The notes beneath the pieces are model-generated. The model searched no databases, was not told the origin of the DNA, and worked only from the letters and a program-made list of their open reading frames with translations. A stretch of 64,000 nt of DNA from Micromonospora sp. M71_S20 (GTDB lineage Bacteria > Actinomycetota > Actinomycetes > Mycobacteriales > Micromonosporaceae), in the NCBI RefSeq assembly GCF_003664255.1, contig NZ_RCCV01000001.1, positions 2,728,001 through 2,792,000 on the forward strand. Reading direction: 5' to 3'. Positions 23,330-32,167 of this stretch are shown here, piece after piece. Numbering within the stretch: position 1 is the first letter of the stretch; each line of letters begins with the position of its first letter. A program made the translations under genes and the position numbers.

Positions 23330-24928
23330 TCAGTAGACGCGGGAGCCGATGAAGTCGTCGTGCCCGTAGCCCACGGGGTTGGCGAAGTTGCGGGACTCGA
23401 AGGACCACTGCTGGCGGGCGCTGGTGGAGCAGGCGGCCAGGCGCAGCCGGGGGGTGCCCAGCAGCGGGTTGTCGAACGCCAGGCAGAGGTTGGCGTTGCC
23501 GGCCGTCCTGATCTGGTTGCCGGCCAGCACGAACTTCTGGTTGGCGCCGCCGTGGCAGTCGTGGATGTTCACCGCCGTACCGGCGCTCAGCGAACCGCCC
23601 GAGACGTCCAGGCAGCGGTCGTGGGAGAGCTCCGAGTGCAGCGACTGGCGGGTCGGGTCGTACCAGAAGCCCTGGTTGCGCCCGCCGTGACAGCCGTACG
23701 ACTGCTGGGGGGTGCCGTTGCGCGAGTCGTAGCCCTTGCCGTCGACGCAGGTGCCGGTGGCGGCGTTGCGCAGCTGCTTGAACTCGAAGAGCCCGTCGTA
23801 GAGCACGCCGTTGCCGGTGCTGGCCGGGTCCACGCAGGTCGCCCGCTGCCGCCCGGAGTCGACGAACTGGGTGACGCACTGGGCGAACATGCCGTGCCCC
23901 CGCTTGTTCGGGTGGAACGACTGCCGGGCCGCGTTCTCGTCCCAGATGCCCAGCTCGATGTGGAGCCCGCGTACCGAGGTGTTGTCCGTGCACACCTCGT
24001 GGCCGTGGAAGAGCCGGCTGGCGTCCAGGTAGCGGGTGCCGGTGTTGGTCGCCGCCGCCCGCAGCGCCGACTCGAACATCGGCACCGCCTTGTTCCGGGC
24101 GAACGCGGCGTCGGCCAGGTAGAGCAGGCAGCCGCCGGCGTACCAGCCGGGGAAGTTCGGGTTGTCCTCGACGTCCGGGCTGCCCGGGCTCGGGTACGAC
24201 ATCAGCACCAGCTCGTAGTCGGAGCGCAGGTAGCCGGCGCCGGTCATCGTCTGCCGGATGTCTTCGAGGGCGTCCTCGACGGCCTGCCGGCTGCCGTCGG
24301 TGCGGACGCTCCACTGGTCGGTGTAGGTGGGGTAGCAGGCGCCCTGGAGGAGGACCCGGCGGACGGCGCAGTCGGTGGCGACCGGGCCGAACTGGATCGT
24401 GCCGTCGCCGTTGGCGCCGACCACCACCCAGATCAGCTTGATGTGCGTGTTGCGCGCCTTGATGGCGAGGTGGTCGCCCTGGTTCAGCTCGTTGTGCTGG
24501 GTCGGCCCGCCCCGGATCAGGTTCCACGGGGTCGCGCCGGAGCAGGCGATGTTGTACTTCTCGTCGGCGGCGATGCCGGTGCGGAACACCGCCTGGTCGT
24601 ACGAGCGGTCGCACCAGTTGCCGGGCTCGTGGGTGCCGGGCACGTAGTTGCCCACCCCCTCGCCCGAGATCTCGCTGTCGCCCATGGTGATCAGCGCGGT
24701 GCGGCGCTGCTCGATGGGGCGGACGGCGGGCGTGCCGTAGAGCGCGGTGGCCTCGGCGGCGCGGATCGTCTCCAGGTTGGCGGGGAGCGGCTGGACGGCG
24801 GGACGGTCGGCCGCGGTGGCGGGGGTGGCCGTTCCGGCGAGCATCGGCAGGACGAGAGCGGCGGCGGCGACGAGGGTGAGGGCCCGTCGTCGGGTCGCGC
24901 GTTCGCGCCTGGCGGAGGAACCAAGCAC
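23330..24928 (-). CDS. Secreted SGNH/GDSL hydrolase with C-terminal ricin-type lectin domain
   Basis: This 532-residue exported esterase starts at GTG 24928, with AAAGGAG seven bases upstream. A signal peptide covers about residues 1-40 (basic RRERATRRRA, hydrophobic LTLVAAAALVLPMLAGTA, cleavage near TPATAA). The SGNH domain has the nucleophile in TMGDSEISGEG, the Asn block in VVVGANGDG and the His in SFHPNKRGHG. The last 145 residues form a beta-trefoil with repeated CVDGKGYDS, CLDVSGGSL and CLAFDNP units ending in QGFW/QKF/QQW. Such lectin domains bind polysaccharide, so it may deacetylate or de-esterify wall or plant glycans. The true substrate is unknown. Confidence 0.9.
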   Translation of the reverse strand: MLGSSARRERATRRRALTLVAAAALVLPMLAGTATPATAADRPAVQPLPANLETIRAAEATALYGTPAVRPIEQRRTALITMGDSEISGEGVGNYVPGTHEPGNWCDRSYDQAVFRTGIAADEKYNIACSGATPWNLIRGGPTQHNELNQGDHLAIKARNTHIKLIWVVVGANGDGTIQFGPVATDCAVRRVLLQGACYPTYTDQWSVRTDGSRQAVEDALEDIRQTMTGAGYLRSDYELVLMSYPSPGSPDVEDNPNFPGWYAGGCLLYLADAAFARNKAVPMFESALRAAATNTGTRYLDASRLFHGHEVCTDNTSVRGLHIELGIWDENAARQSFHPNKRGHGMFAQCVTQFVDSGRQRATCVDPASTGNGVLYDGLFEFKQLRNAATGTCVDGKGYDSRNGTPQQSYGCHGGRNQGFWYDPTRQSLHSELSHDRCLDVSGGSLSAGTAVNIHDCHGGANQKFVLAGNQIRTAGNANLCLAFDNPLLGTPRLRLAACSTSARQQWSFESRNFANPVGYGHDDFIGSRVY

Positions 24929-25082
24929 CGACGCACTCCTTTCGGCTCGATCGCGGGACGTCGATCGAGTTACCAGAAGGTAGCGTCGGCTTCGAGGTAT
25001 GTGAATGCGTCTCGTAATCGTTGCCGCAGAGTGCAGAACCGGGCGATCGGGTCGAATCGTGCGCCGGTCGGCTTCCTGGCGG

Positions 25083-27323
25083 TCAGCTCCCCGGCGGCAG
25101 GGCGTAGCCCACGTAGCTCCGGAACTGCACCCGCCAGCCCGCCGGCACCAGCGCCGTGCACGCCGGCCGGCTGCCCGTGCAGACGATGGCGTCCACCGAG
25201 GCCGGATCGGCCGGCGGGCGCTCGGGCAGCACCGACTGGAGCGCCACCAGCTCCGGCGGGCGGCCGTCCGCGTCGCGCAGCAGCAGCCACCAGGGGTACT
25301 CCCAGTTGTCGTTCTGCTGCACCAGGCCGATCCGGCGGGCGCCCGTCGCGCGTACCGCCTCGGCGGCCCAGCGGAACTCCGCCGCCCACTGGGGACGCCG
25401 CAGGAACCGGGTGTCCCATTCGGAGGTGGTGAAGACCGAGCCCGCCCCGACCAGCCGGCGCGGGAAGCCGTACGACACCGCCAGCACCCCGGCCAGCGCG
25501 GAGGTGGCCAGCACGCTCACCGCCAGCCCGGCCGCCACCGGCCGCCGTCCGTCCGTGCCGCCGGCCCGGCGCCGGAACAGCGCGTCCAGCCAGAGCCCCG
25601 CCAGCGGTACGGCCAGCGCCAGCGCGTAGAGCAGCAGGCGGTTCCCCCACGGCTGCCACTTGATCATGGCGGTGTGCAGTAGCACGGCCGCCACCACGAC
25701 CACCGCGTACGCGCGCAGCGGACCCGCCTGCGTCGGGGCGACCCGACCGGGCCGGGCCAGCGCGTACGCCGCCCCGATCACCGCCAGCGCCCCGGCCAGC
25801 GGGAAGGCCACCCGGTCCTCGTCCGGATACCAGGACGGCACCGGGAACCGTTCCCGCCCGAAGGTGGTGGCCCGGTCCTGCGGGTCCACCCCGATCGCCT
25901 CGGCCCCGCCGATGATCGCCTCGGCGCCCGCCCGGCGCAGCGGCGCGAGCGGCGTGTCGAACGCGGTGTGCGCGATCCGTAGCGCGTTGACCAGCAGCGA
26001 CGGCGGGTCGTGCCGTTCCATCGGGATGGACTCGCGCAGCCGGGGCGGCCCGAGCGGATGCCCGAACTCGGCGGTCACCCGGGCCAGGAACGGCCCGACC
26101 ACCACCATCGCCACCAGCAGGATCAGCACCGACCCGGCGACCGTCCGGCGCACCTGCCGCCGTGACCGGCCGCCACCGGTCCGGGACGCGCCGGTGCCCC
26201 GGCCGGGCGGCCCGGCGCGGTCCGGCGCGGAGCCGGGCCGGGCCAGCCGGAGCTGGGCCAGCCCCCAGAGCAGCAGCAGCGGCCCGACCGCCACCAGGCC
26301 GCTGGTCTTGGTCAGCGCGGTCAGCCCGGTGGCCGCCCCCAGCCCCAGCATCGCCCCGGTCCCGGCGCGTCGGCGCAGCCCGTCCAGCGCCACCGTGGCG
26401 GCGCAGGCCACCCAGGCGGCGCAGACCAGATCCGTCTGGGTGCTGGTCGCCTGGAGCGCCACCATCGGCGTGGTGGCGAGCACGAACGCGGTCAGCAGCT
26501 GGGCCCGCCGCCCCCCGCCGAGCTGCGCGGTGATCCGGGTGGCCGCCAGCAGTACGCCGACGCCGGCCGCCCACTGCACCAGGTGGTGCAGCGCGTCCCC
26601 GCCGGTGAACAGGCGCAGGTGCAGCAGCAGGTACTCGGCGCCGGGCGGGATGGTCACCTGGCGGTGGATGGCGGTGGGCCAGAAGCCCAGGCCGCCCTGG
26701 GCCACCCAGTGCTCCACCTTGGGCAGGTGGTAGGTCTGCGAGTCGAAGTTGTTCGGCTCGGCCAGCAGGGCGATCAGCAACTCGACCAGCAGCAGACCGC
26801 CGACCGTGCCGGCGAGCAGCCGCTCGCCCCGGCCCGCCCTACGCCAGGCGGAGGCCAGCCGGGTCCACCAGCCGGCGCGGCCGGGTGCGACGCGGCGTGC
26901 GGCGGCGGGCGGTGCCGGCGGAGGGGGCGGGGCGCCGACGGCCGGGCCGGCCGTCGCGCCGACCAGAGCGGGCTCCGGCGCGGCGACGACCTCGACCGCG
27001 CGGTGCGCGGCGGCGACCACGGCGGTGCCGCGCGCGGCGTCCCGGCGGCGTCGCCAGCCGACGGCGGCGACCGCGCCGGCGAGGAGCGACAGCCAGGCGA
27101 CGGCGAACGCCGGCAGGGTGAGCAGCCGCAGCGCGCCCAGCAGTTCCACCGTGAGCACCGCGAACGCGCCGGTGACCAGAGCCGCCCGGACCAGCGCGAG
27201 GCGCCGCCCCGCCACGGTTCCGGCCGCGACCGGACGGAGCGCGACGGCGAGCAGTCCGATCGCGGCGACCGGCGCCAGGGCGAGCGGGTAGCCGACTGCC
27301 GACATGGCGGCAGTAAACACCAT
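25083..27323 (-). CDS. Large polytopic membrane protein, GT39-like (GT-C) glycosyltransferase
   Basis: This protein of about 746 residues has 12 or so membrane helices. A Pro/Ala-rich linker of about 40 residues (PAVGAPPPPPAPPAA) separates three N-terminal helices from the body. NNFDSQTYHLPKVEHW carries the acidic DxxxYH motif usual in GT-C transferases that use polyprenyl-phosphate sugars. ATG 27323 is preferred, with AGG six bases upstream; a GTG at 27365 is possible. It is divergent from a DPM1-like GT2 gene, which may supply the lipid-linked sugar donor. The acceptor is unknown. Confidence 0.72.
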   Translation of the reverse strand: MVFTAAMSAVGYPLALAPVAAIGLLAVALRPVAAGTVAGRRLALVRAALVTGAFAVLTVELLGALRLLTLPAFAVAWLSLLAGAVAAVGWRRRRDAARGTAVVAAAHRAVEVVAAPEPALVGATAGPAVGAPPPPPAPPAAARRVAPGRAGWWTRLASAWRRAGRGERLLAGTVGGLLLVELLIALLAEPNNFDSQTYHLPKVEHWVAQGGLGFWPTAIHRQVTIPPGAEYLLLHLRLFTGGDALHHLVQWAAGVGVLLAATRITAQLGGGRRAQLLTAFVLATTPMVALQATSTQTDLVCAAWVACAATVALDGLRRRAGTGAMLGLGAATGLTALTKTSGLVAVGPLLLLWGLAQLRLARPGSAPDRAGPPGRGTGASRTGGGRSRRQVRRTVAGSVLILLVAMVVVGPFLARVTAEFGHPLGPPRLRESIPMERHDPPSLLVNALRIAHTAFDTPLAPLRRAGAEAIIGGAEAIGVDPQDRATTFGRERFPVPSWYPDEDRVAFPLAGALAVIGAAYALARPGRVAPTQAGPLRAYAVVVVAAVLLHTAMIKWQPWGNRLLLYALALAVPLAGLWLDALFRRRAGGTDGRRPVAAGLAVSVLATSALAGVLAVSYGFPRRLVGAGSVFTTSEWDTRFLRRPQWAAEFRWAAEAVRATGARRIGLVQQNDNWEYPWWLLLRDADGRPPELVALQSVLPERPPADPASVDAIVCTGSRPACTALVPAGWRVQFRSYVGYALPPGS

Positions 27324-27426
27324 GAACCTGAGGTCGCCGCGCCGGATGCCCGCAGTGCTGAGCACCGCGTCGTCAACCGCCAGGCTAGGCTAGGGCCGAC
27401 ATATCGTCGCCACCGTGGAGATTCCC

Positions 27427-28134
27427 GTGAAGCTCTCGATCCTCATGCCGGTCTACAACGAGGAAGAACGCATCGCGGATGCCCTCAAGCAGGCATTGGC
27501 GGTCGACTACCCGTGTGAGATCGAGCTGGTCGTGGTCGACGACGGCAGCCGGGACGGCACCGGTGAGATCCTCGGTCGGGCCGACGACGCGCGCCTGCGG
27601 GTCATCACCCACCAGCGCAACGCCGGCAAGGGTGCCGCCATCAAGACGGCGGTCGACAACGCCGAGGGCGACTACATGGTCATTCTCGACGCCGACCTCG
27701 AGTACGACCCGATGGACATCCCGAAGCTGCTCGACCCGGTGCTCGACGGGCGGGCCGAGGTGGTCTACGGCAACCGCACCTTCGGCAGCCACAGCGCCTA
27801 CAGCTTCTGGTACGTGATGGGCAACAAGGGCGTCACGATGGCGGCGAACGTCCTGTTCAACTCCTACATCGGCGACCTGGAGACCTGCTTCAAGCTGATG
27901 CCGGTCGCGCTCTACCGCTCGCTCGACATCCGCTCGCGGGGCTTCGGCATGGAGGCCGAGGTCACCGGCAAGCTGCTGCGCCGGCGCATCCGCCCCTACG
28001 AGGTCCCGATCAGCTACCGGGCGCGGGGCCGCGAAGAGGGCAAGAAGATCACCTGGAAGGACGGCGTCGAGGCGATCTGGATCCTCGGCCGCGAGCGCAC
28101 CCGCCGCCGCCCCCTCGCCGCCCCGACCCGCTGA
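27427..28134 (+). CDS. Glycosyltransferase family 2, polyprenyl-phosphate glycosyltransferase-like
   Basis: This 235-residue GT-A enzyme resembles dolichol/polyprenyl-phosphate mannose synthases. It shows SILMPVYNEEERIADALKQA, VVVDDGSRDGT, RNAGKGAAIKTA and the metal-binding DADLEYDP, then GNRTFG and a C-terminal SYRARGREEGKKI motif. It lacks membrane helices. GTG 27427 is chosen because GGAG lies six bases upstream; GTG 27415 is in frame. It sits beside, and divergent from, a large GT-C-type membrane protein that could use its lipid-linked product. Confidence 0.9.
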   Translation: MKLSILMPVYNEEERIADALKQALAVDYPCEIELVVVDDGSRDGTGEILGRADDARLRVITHQRNAGKGAAIKTAVDNAEGDYMVILDADLEYDPMDIPKLLDPVLDGRAEVVYGNRTFGSHSAYSFWYVMGNKGVTMAANVLFNSYIGDLETCFKLMPVALYRSLDIRSRGFGMEAEVTGKLLRRRIRPYEVPISYRARGREEGKKITWKDGVEAIWILGRERTRRRPLAAPTR

Positions 28135-28153
28135 CCCTCCCGCCCTCCCGCGC

Positions 28154-28193
28154 CGCCCGCCGTCGGCGGTGCACGGCCCGCCGACGTCGGGCG
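28154..28193. terminator. 16-bp hairpin between convergent GT2 and transketolase genes
   Basis: The arms 28154-28169 and 28178-28193 are inverted with one mismatch around an 8-base loop. The location between converging stop codons supports a shared terminator. Confidence 0.6.
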
Positions 28194-28197
28194 TGAC

Positions 28198-29106
28198 TCA
28201 GCGGCCGGCCGGCACCGGCGCCGCGTCCAGGAACCCGGCGACCGAGCGGCGCAGCCCGGCGGCGTCCAGCCCGTGCCAGCGGGTGTGGTCCTCGGCCGAG
28301 CCGTAGCGGCGCAACTCCTCCCGGCTGACGCCGAGCGCCAGCAGCCGGTGCGGCCGGTCGGCCAGGGCCGCCGACACCACCCGGGCCGACGTGCCGGCCA
28401 GGTAGGGCTCCACCAGGATCACCGCGTCGCCCGCCAGCGTCCGCAGCCCCGTCGTGTCGAACGGTCGCGGCCGGTGGGTGTAGGCCACCGTCACGCCCAG
28501 GTCGGCCACCGCCGCCACCGCCGCGTCCAGCACCGGCCCCACCGCGACCAGCAGCGGTGCGCCCGGCCCCGCGTCCCGGAGCACCCGCAGCGCGCCGTCG
28601 CCGCCGTACGGCCGGACGTTGTGCAGCGTGGACAGTCGCAGGTACGCCGAACCGTCGGCGGCCACCGCGTCCCGCAGCAGCGCCGGCACCTCGTCGCGGT
28701 GGCCGGGGACGTGCACGGTCCAGCCGTGCAGGGTGTCGATCAGCGAGACGTCGGCCGGGGACAGGTGGGTACGCCCCGACTCCGCCCGGTCGTACGACGC
28801 GCCGATGCTGACCAGCACCGCCTCCACGCCCTGGTGGTCCAGGTCGAGCTTGATCTGCTCGTACGCCCGCTCGACGAGGAACGGGGCGTAGCTGTGCACG
28901 ATCGGTCGGAGCCCGGTCAGGGCGAGCCCGCCGGCCACGCCCACCATCAGTTGTTCCCGGATCCCGACGTTGAGCACCCGGTCCGGGTGCCGGTGCGCGG
29001 CCGGGTCGAACGCGTCGGCGGAGATGTCCGCCAGCACCAGGGCCGTACGCGGATCCTCCGCCAGCAGCGCGGTGGTGGTCTCGATGAAGCGCTCCCGCAC
29101 GGTCAC
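28198..29106 (-). CDS. Transketolase C-terminal (pyrimidine-binding) subunit
   Basis: This 302-residue half-enzyme contains the PYR domain (LVLADISADAF, RVLNVGIREQLMVGVAGGLA with the ThDP-activating glutamate) and the C-terminal transketolase domain (LLVAVGPVLDAAVAA, VILVEPYLAGT). It must associate with the upstream half to work. The GTG start overlaps the stop of that gene (GTGA), which indicates translational coupling and fixed stoichiometry. Together they transfer two-carbon units in pentose phosphate or a related sugar pathway. A SoxR-type promoter precedes the pair, which is unusual for transketolase. Confidence 0.9.
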   Translation of the reverse strand: MTVRERFIETTTALLAEDPRTALVLADISADAFDPAAHRHPDRVLNVGIREQLMVGVAGGLALTGLRPIVHSYAPFLVERAYEQIKLDLDHQGVEAVLVSIGASYDRAESGRTHLSPADVSLIDTLHGWTVHVPGHRDEVPALLRDAVAADGSAYLRLSTLHNVRPYGGDGALRVLRDAGPGAPLLVAVGPVLDAAVAAVADLGVTVAYTHRPRPFDTTGLRTLAGDAVILVEPYLAGTSARVVSAALADRPHRLLALGVSREELRRYGSAEDHTRWHGLDAAGLRRSVAGFLDAAPVPAGR

Positions 29107-29870
29107 TCCCCCTGGTCGACGACCGCGACGACGACGTGCGGCCGGTGGTTGTCGTGCCCGGTCAGGGCGGTGTGCAGGGCCTCGTGGTCGTGCCCGTCGA
29201 CGGTGGCGGCGGTCCAGCCGTTGACGGTGAACCGGGCCGCGGCGCCGCCCGCCCAGCCGTGCGTGGCGGAGCCGTTGTCGACCACGATCGCGGTCAGGCC
29301 GCCCAGCCCGGTCGCCCCCGCGTACGCGATCGCCTCGTGGTTGGAGCCCTCGTCCAGTTCCGCGTCGCCGAGCAGCACGTACACCCGGGGCCCCAGCAGG
29401 CCCTGGGCGCGCAGCCCGAGCGCGGTGCCGACGCCGAGCCCGAGCCCGTGGCCCAGCGAGCCGGAGCCGATCTCCACCCCGGGCACCAGCACCCGGTCGG
29501 GGTGGTCGCCGAGCCGGCTTCCGGGCCCGCCCTGGTCGTCGAGCCAGTCGGCGGGGACGAACCCCTTCGCGGCGAGTACGGCGTAGTAGCCGGCCACGGC
29601 GTGGCCCTTGGAGAGCAGGAACCGGTCCCGCCCGGGGTCGTCGACGGTCTCCGGGGTGATCCGGAGGACCCGGTCGTAGAGCACCCAGAGCACGTCGACG
29701 GTGGAGCGGACGTTGGCGCCGAACTCCCGGCCCGCGCGGACCCGCTCGTACAGCGGCGCGACGGGGCCCGGCAGCGGCGGGGCGGTCGGGTGGTGGCGTG
29801 GCGCGGTGGTCGGATCACGGGGTGGCACGGCGGTCGGGGCCGGGCCCGCGCTGGCGGTGGTCGTGGTCAT
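29103..29870 (-). CDS. Transketolase N-terminal (ThDP-binding) subunit
   Basis: This 255-residue half-enzyme carries the ThDP diphosphate and metal site in VLLGDAELDEGSNHEAIAYA, plus DRFLLSKGHAVAGYYAVLA and GSLGHGLGLGVGTALGL, all transketolase hallmarks. The first 35 residues are Pro/Thr-rich and probably disordered. ATG 29870 lies seven bases past a candidate -10 (29877-29882), so translation may be leaderless. It is the first gene of a two-gene operon and is divergent from soxR, with 46 bases between starts that hold a perfect palindrome. The physiological substrate pair is unknown. Confidence 0.9.
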   Translation of the reverse strand: MTTTTASAGPAPTAVPPRDPTTAPRHHPTAPPLPGPVAPLYERVRAGREFGANVRSTVDVLWVLYDRVLRITPETVDDPGRDRFLLSKGHAVAGYYAVLAAKGFVPADWLDDQGGPGSRLGDHPDRVLVPGVEIGSGSLGHGLGLGVGTALGLRAQGLLGPRVYVLLGDAELDEGSNHEAIAYAGATGLGGLTAIVVDNGSATHGWAGGAAARFTVNGWTAATVDGHDHEALHTALTGHDNHRPHVVVAVVDQGE

Positions 29871-29876
29871 GCCGCT

Positions 29877-29907
29877 AGCCTGCAAGTTGAAGTCCACTTC
29901 AACTCAA
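29877..29907 (-). promoter_or_regulatory. SoxR-type promoter with 19-bp spacer before the split transketolase genes
   Basis: On the minus strand -35 TTGAGT (29902-29907) and -10 CAGGCT (29877-29882) are separated by exactly 19 bases, the over-long spacer typical of MerR-family activated promoters. The spacer overlaps a perfect palindrome, GTTGAAGT-CC-ACTTCAAC at 29886-29903. Its AAGT/ACTT core matches known SoxR boxes. SoxR is encoded divergently, 13 bases from the palindrome. The -10 lies seven bases before ATG 29870. Confidence 0.72.
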
Positions 29908-29916
29908 GGCGACGTG

Positions 29917-30381
29917 ATGCACGAGTCTCTGACCATCGGCCAGCTCTCCACCCGCAGCGGCGTCGCGCCCTCGGCGTTGCGCTACTACGAGCGGCTCGGG
30001 CTGATCCGGGCGGAGCGGACGGGCGGCAACCAGCGCCGCTACGCCCGCACCGAGCTGCGCCGGGTGGCGTTCGTCCGGATCTCCCAGCAGGTCGGCATCT
30101 CGCTGGAGGAGATCCGGGAGGCGCTGGACTCCCTGCCGGCCTCCCGCACGCCCAGCGCGGAGGACTGGGCGCGGCTCTCCGCGACCTGGCGGGAGCGGCT
30201 GAACGAGAAGATCCGGCTGATGACGAAGCTCCGCGACGACCTCGACGGCTGCATCGGCTGCGGCTGCCTGTCCCTGCAACGCTGCACGCTCAACAACCCC
30301 GGCGACTCGCTCGCCGGCGAGGGCCCCGGCGCCCGCCTCGTGCTCCCCCGCGGGGCCGAGGAGCCGACGCCGACCCCCTGA
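29917..30381 (+). CDS. soxR: Redox-sensing transcriptional activator SoxR
   Basis: This 154-residue MerR-family regulator has the N-terminal winged helix TIGQLSTRSGVAPSALRYYE with RLGLIRAERTGGNQRRY, a dimerisation helix, and the [2Fe-2S] ligand set C112-x2-C115-x-C117-x5-C123 (CIGCGCLSLQRC). The cluster is oxidised by redox-cycling compounds and the protein then untwists a 19-bp-spaced promoter. AAGG lies seven bases before ATG 29917. The palindrome just upstream is likely its operator. It serves the divergent transketolase pair and perhaps soxR itself. A quinone oxidoreductase gene lies convergent downstream, which fits a redox theme. Confidence 0.93.
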   Translation: MHESLTIGQLSTRSGVAPSALRYYERLGLIRAERTGGNQRRYARTELRRVAFVRISQQVGISLEEIREALDSLPASRTPSAEDWARLSATWRERLNEKIRLMTKLRDDLDGCIGCGCLSLQRCTLNNPGDSLAGEGPGARLVLPRGAEEPTPTP

Positions 30382-30418
30382 CCCGCCCGGCCGGTCTTCC
30401 GCCGGGGCGGACCGCGCG

Positions 30419-31396
30419 TCAGCCGGTGGTGAGCAGCACCTTGCCGACGTGGTCGTTCGACTCGACCAGCCGGTGCGCCCGTGCCGCCTCGGCCATCGGC
30501 ACCCGCCGGTCCACGACCGGCCGGACCGCCCCCGACTCGACCAGCGGCCACACCTCCTCGCGGACGCCGCGCACGATCTCCGCCTTCTCCGCCAGCGGCC
30601 GGGACCGCAGCGCGGTGGCCGCGATCGTGCCCCGCTTGGCCAGCAGCGCCCCGAGATCCAGCTCGCCCTTGCGGCCACCCTGCATGCCGATCACCACCAG
30701 CCGGCCGCCCGTGGCCAGCGCCGCCACGTTCCGGAGCAGGTAGGCGGCGCCCATGATGTCGAGGATGACGTCCGCGCCCCGGCCGCCGGTGACCCGCCGG
30801 ACCTCCTCGACGAAGTCCTGCTCGCGGTAGTCGATCGTGTGCGCCGCGCCCAGCTCACGCAGCCGCTCGTGCTTGCCGGCCCGGGCGGTGACCGCCACGG
30901 TGGCGCCGAGCGCGACCGCGAGCTGGATCGCGAAGGTGCCGATCCCGCTCCCGCCGCCGTGCAGCAGCAGCGTCTCGCCCTTGCCGAGCCGGGCCACCTG
31001 CACCACGTTCGACCAGACCGTGCAGGCGACCTCGGGCAGCGCCGCCGCGTCGACCAGGTCGACGCCGGCCGGCACCGGCAGGAGCTGCCCGGCCGGCACC
31101 GCGACCCGCTCCGCGTAGCCGCCGCCGGCCAGCAGCGCGCAGACCTCCCGGCCCACCTCCCAGCCGGCCACGTCGGGACCGATCGCGCTGATCACCCCGG
31201 AGCACTCCAGCCCGGGGTACGCGGGCGCGCCCGGCGGCGGCGGGTAGTGCCCCTGCCGTTGCAGCAGGTCGGCCCGGTTGACCGCGCTGGCCCGCACGTC
31301 GACGACCACCTCACCCGGGCCGGGCTCGGGATCGGGCACCTCGCTCCAGACCAGTGCGTCGGGTCCGCCGGGCTCCGGGATCGTGATCGCGCGCAT
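30419..31396 (-). CDS. NAD(P)H-quinone oxidoreductase (zinc-free MDR, PIG3/QOR type)
   Basis: This 325-residue medium-chain reductase has the N-terminal catalytic domain with VRASAVNRADLLQRQGHYPP (Asn-Arg-Ala-Asp motif of quinone oxidoreductases). The NADPH-binding motif is in LLLHGGGSGIGTFAIQLA, followed by GAAHTIDYREQDF. No zinc ligands are seen. It reduces quinones or similar enones. Placement next to soxR suggests redox-stress use, although the two converge and share no promoter. The kinase gene 10 bases upstream on the same strand may be cotranscribed. Confidence 0.92.
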   Translation of the reverse strand: MRAITIPEPGGPDALVWSEVPDPEPGPGEVVVDVRASAVNRADLLQRQGHYPPPPGAPAYPGLECSGVISAIGPDVAGWEVGREVCALLAGGGYAERVAVPAGQLLPVPAGVDLVDAAALPEVACTVWSNVVQVARLGKGETLLLHGGGSGIGTFAIQLAVALGATVAVTARAGKHERLRELGAAHTIDYREQDFVEEVRRVTGGRGADVILDIMGAAYLLRNVAALATGGRLVVIGMQGGRKGELDLGALLAKRGTIAATALRSRPLAEKAEIVRGVREEVWPLVESGAVRPVVDRRVPMAEAARAHRLVESNDHVGKVLLTTG

Positions 31397-31405
31397 GTTC
31401 CGTGT

Positions 31406-31957
31406 CTACCCCACCCGTCCGTCGGTCCACGCCCGGGCCAGGATTTCGTCCACCGTCCGCGCCGGGGTGAGCGCGGAGGTGTCCAGCCAGAGCCCGATCC
31501 GGGGCGTCTCCGCCCGGAACTGCGCGTCCAGGTCGGCGACGGGCCAGTCCCCGTACCCCTTCTTCTCCCGCGCGTCCTCGCGGGCGGCGACGGCCTCGGG
31601 GCTCGGCGCGAGCACCACGACCGCCAGCGGCCGGTGCCGGATGCGGTCGACCATGGCCGGCAGTTCCGCGCCGAGGATCACGTCCTGGAGCACCACCGTG
31701 AAGCCCTCGGCGGCGTACCGGTCCGCCGCCGACGCGGCGAGGTCGTAGCGCAGCCGCAGCTGCCGCCACGCCTCCGGCGACGGCTCGGCGGTCATCTCCG
31801 CCCGCCCGCTGACCACCATCCGCCGGAAGACGTCGCCGCGCAGGTGCACCGCGCGGGGCAGTCGCCGGGCCAGCGCCTCGGCCACAGTGGACTTTCCGGC
31901 GGCCATGATTCCGCTGATCAGCACCACCGACGGGGTCTCCCACACGCCGCCGATCAT
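31406..31957 (-). CDS. P-loop AAA-type small-molecule kinase-like protein
   Basis: This 183-residue protein has a Walker A GIMAAGKSTVAEALA, an LRGDVFRRM segment placed like the zeta-toxin/chloramphenicol phosphotransferase substrate loop, and FTVVLQDVILG as a Walker B-like strand. It is cytoplasmic. This family phosphorylates small molecules such as antibiotics, gluconate or nucleotides; the target is unknown here. The ATG at 31957 lacks a strong ribosome binding site. It ends ten bases before the quinone oxidoreductase gene on the same strand. Confidence 0.8.
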   Translation of the reverse strand: MIGGVWETPSVVLISGIMAAGKSTVAEALARRLPRAVHLRGDVFRRMVVSGRAEMTAEPSPEAWRQLRLRYDLAASAADRYAAEGFTVVLQDVILGAELPAMVDRIRHRPLAVVVLAPSPEAVAAREDAREKKGYGDWPVADLDAQFRAETPRIGLWLDTSALTPARTVDEILARAWTDGRVG

Positions 31958-32042
31958 GCCAGCGCGGGTGCGGTGCCCGCTCGCCCGCAGCGGGTCCGTG
32001 GCAGACTAGGCACGTCGCGCACCCCACGAGGAGCGCGGCCCG

Positions 32043-32129
32043 GGAGGGTTCGCCTAGTGGCCGATGGCGCTGGTCTTGAAAACCGGTAAGGCAGCGATGT
32101 CTTCGTGGGTTCGAATCCCACACCCTCCG
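32043..32129 (+). tRNA. tRNA-Ser (anticodon TGA)
   Basis: The 87-nt cloverleaf has acceptor GGAGGGT (32043-32049) pairing with ACCCTCC (32122-32128) and discriminator G. The anticodon loop CTTGAAA sits between GGT-type stems, and the long variable arm and GGTTCGAATCC T-loop are typical of serine tRNAs. CCA is not encoded. CAGACT at 32002-32007 may be the -10 box. The cluster of laterally acquired-looking genes begins just after it. Confidence 0.95.
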
Positions 32130-32167
32130 CTTCCTGAACAGCAGAAAGCCCAAGCTGCCAGATATCG

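Noticed and set aside
24747..27518. Several plus-strand frames opposite the esterase and large membrane glycosyltransferase genes
   Set aside because: None has recognisable motifs, and both minus-strand genes have signal or membrane segments and family signatures.
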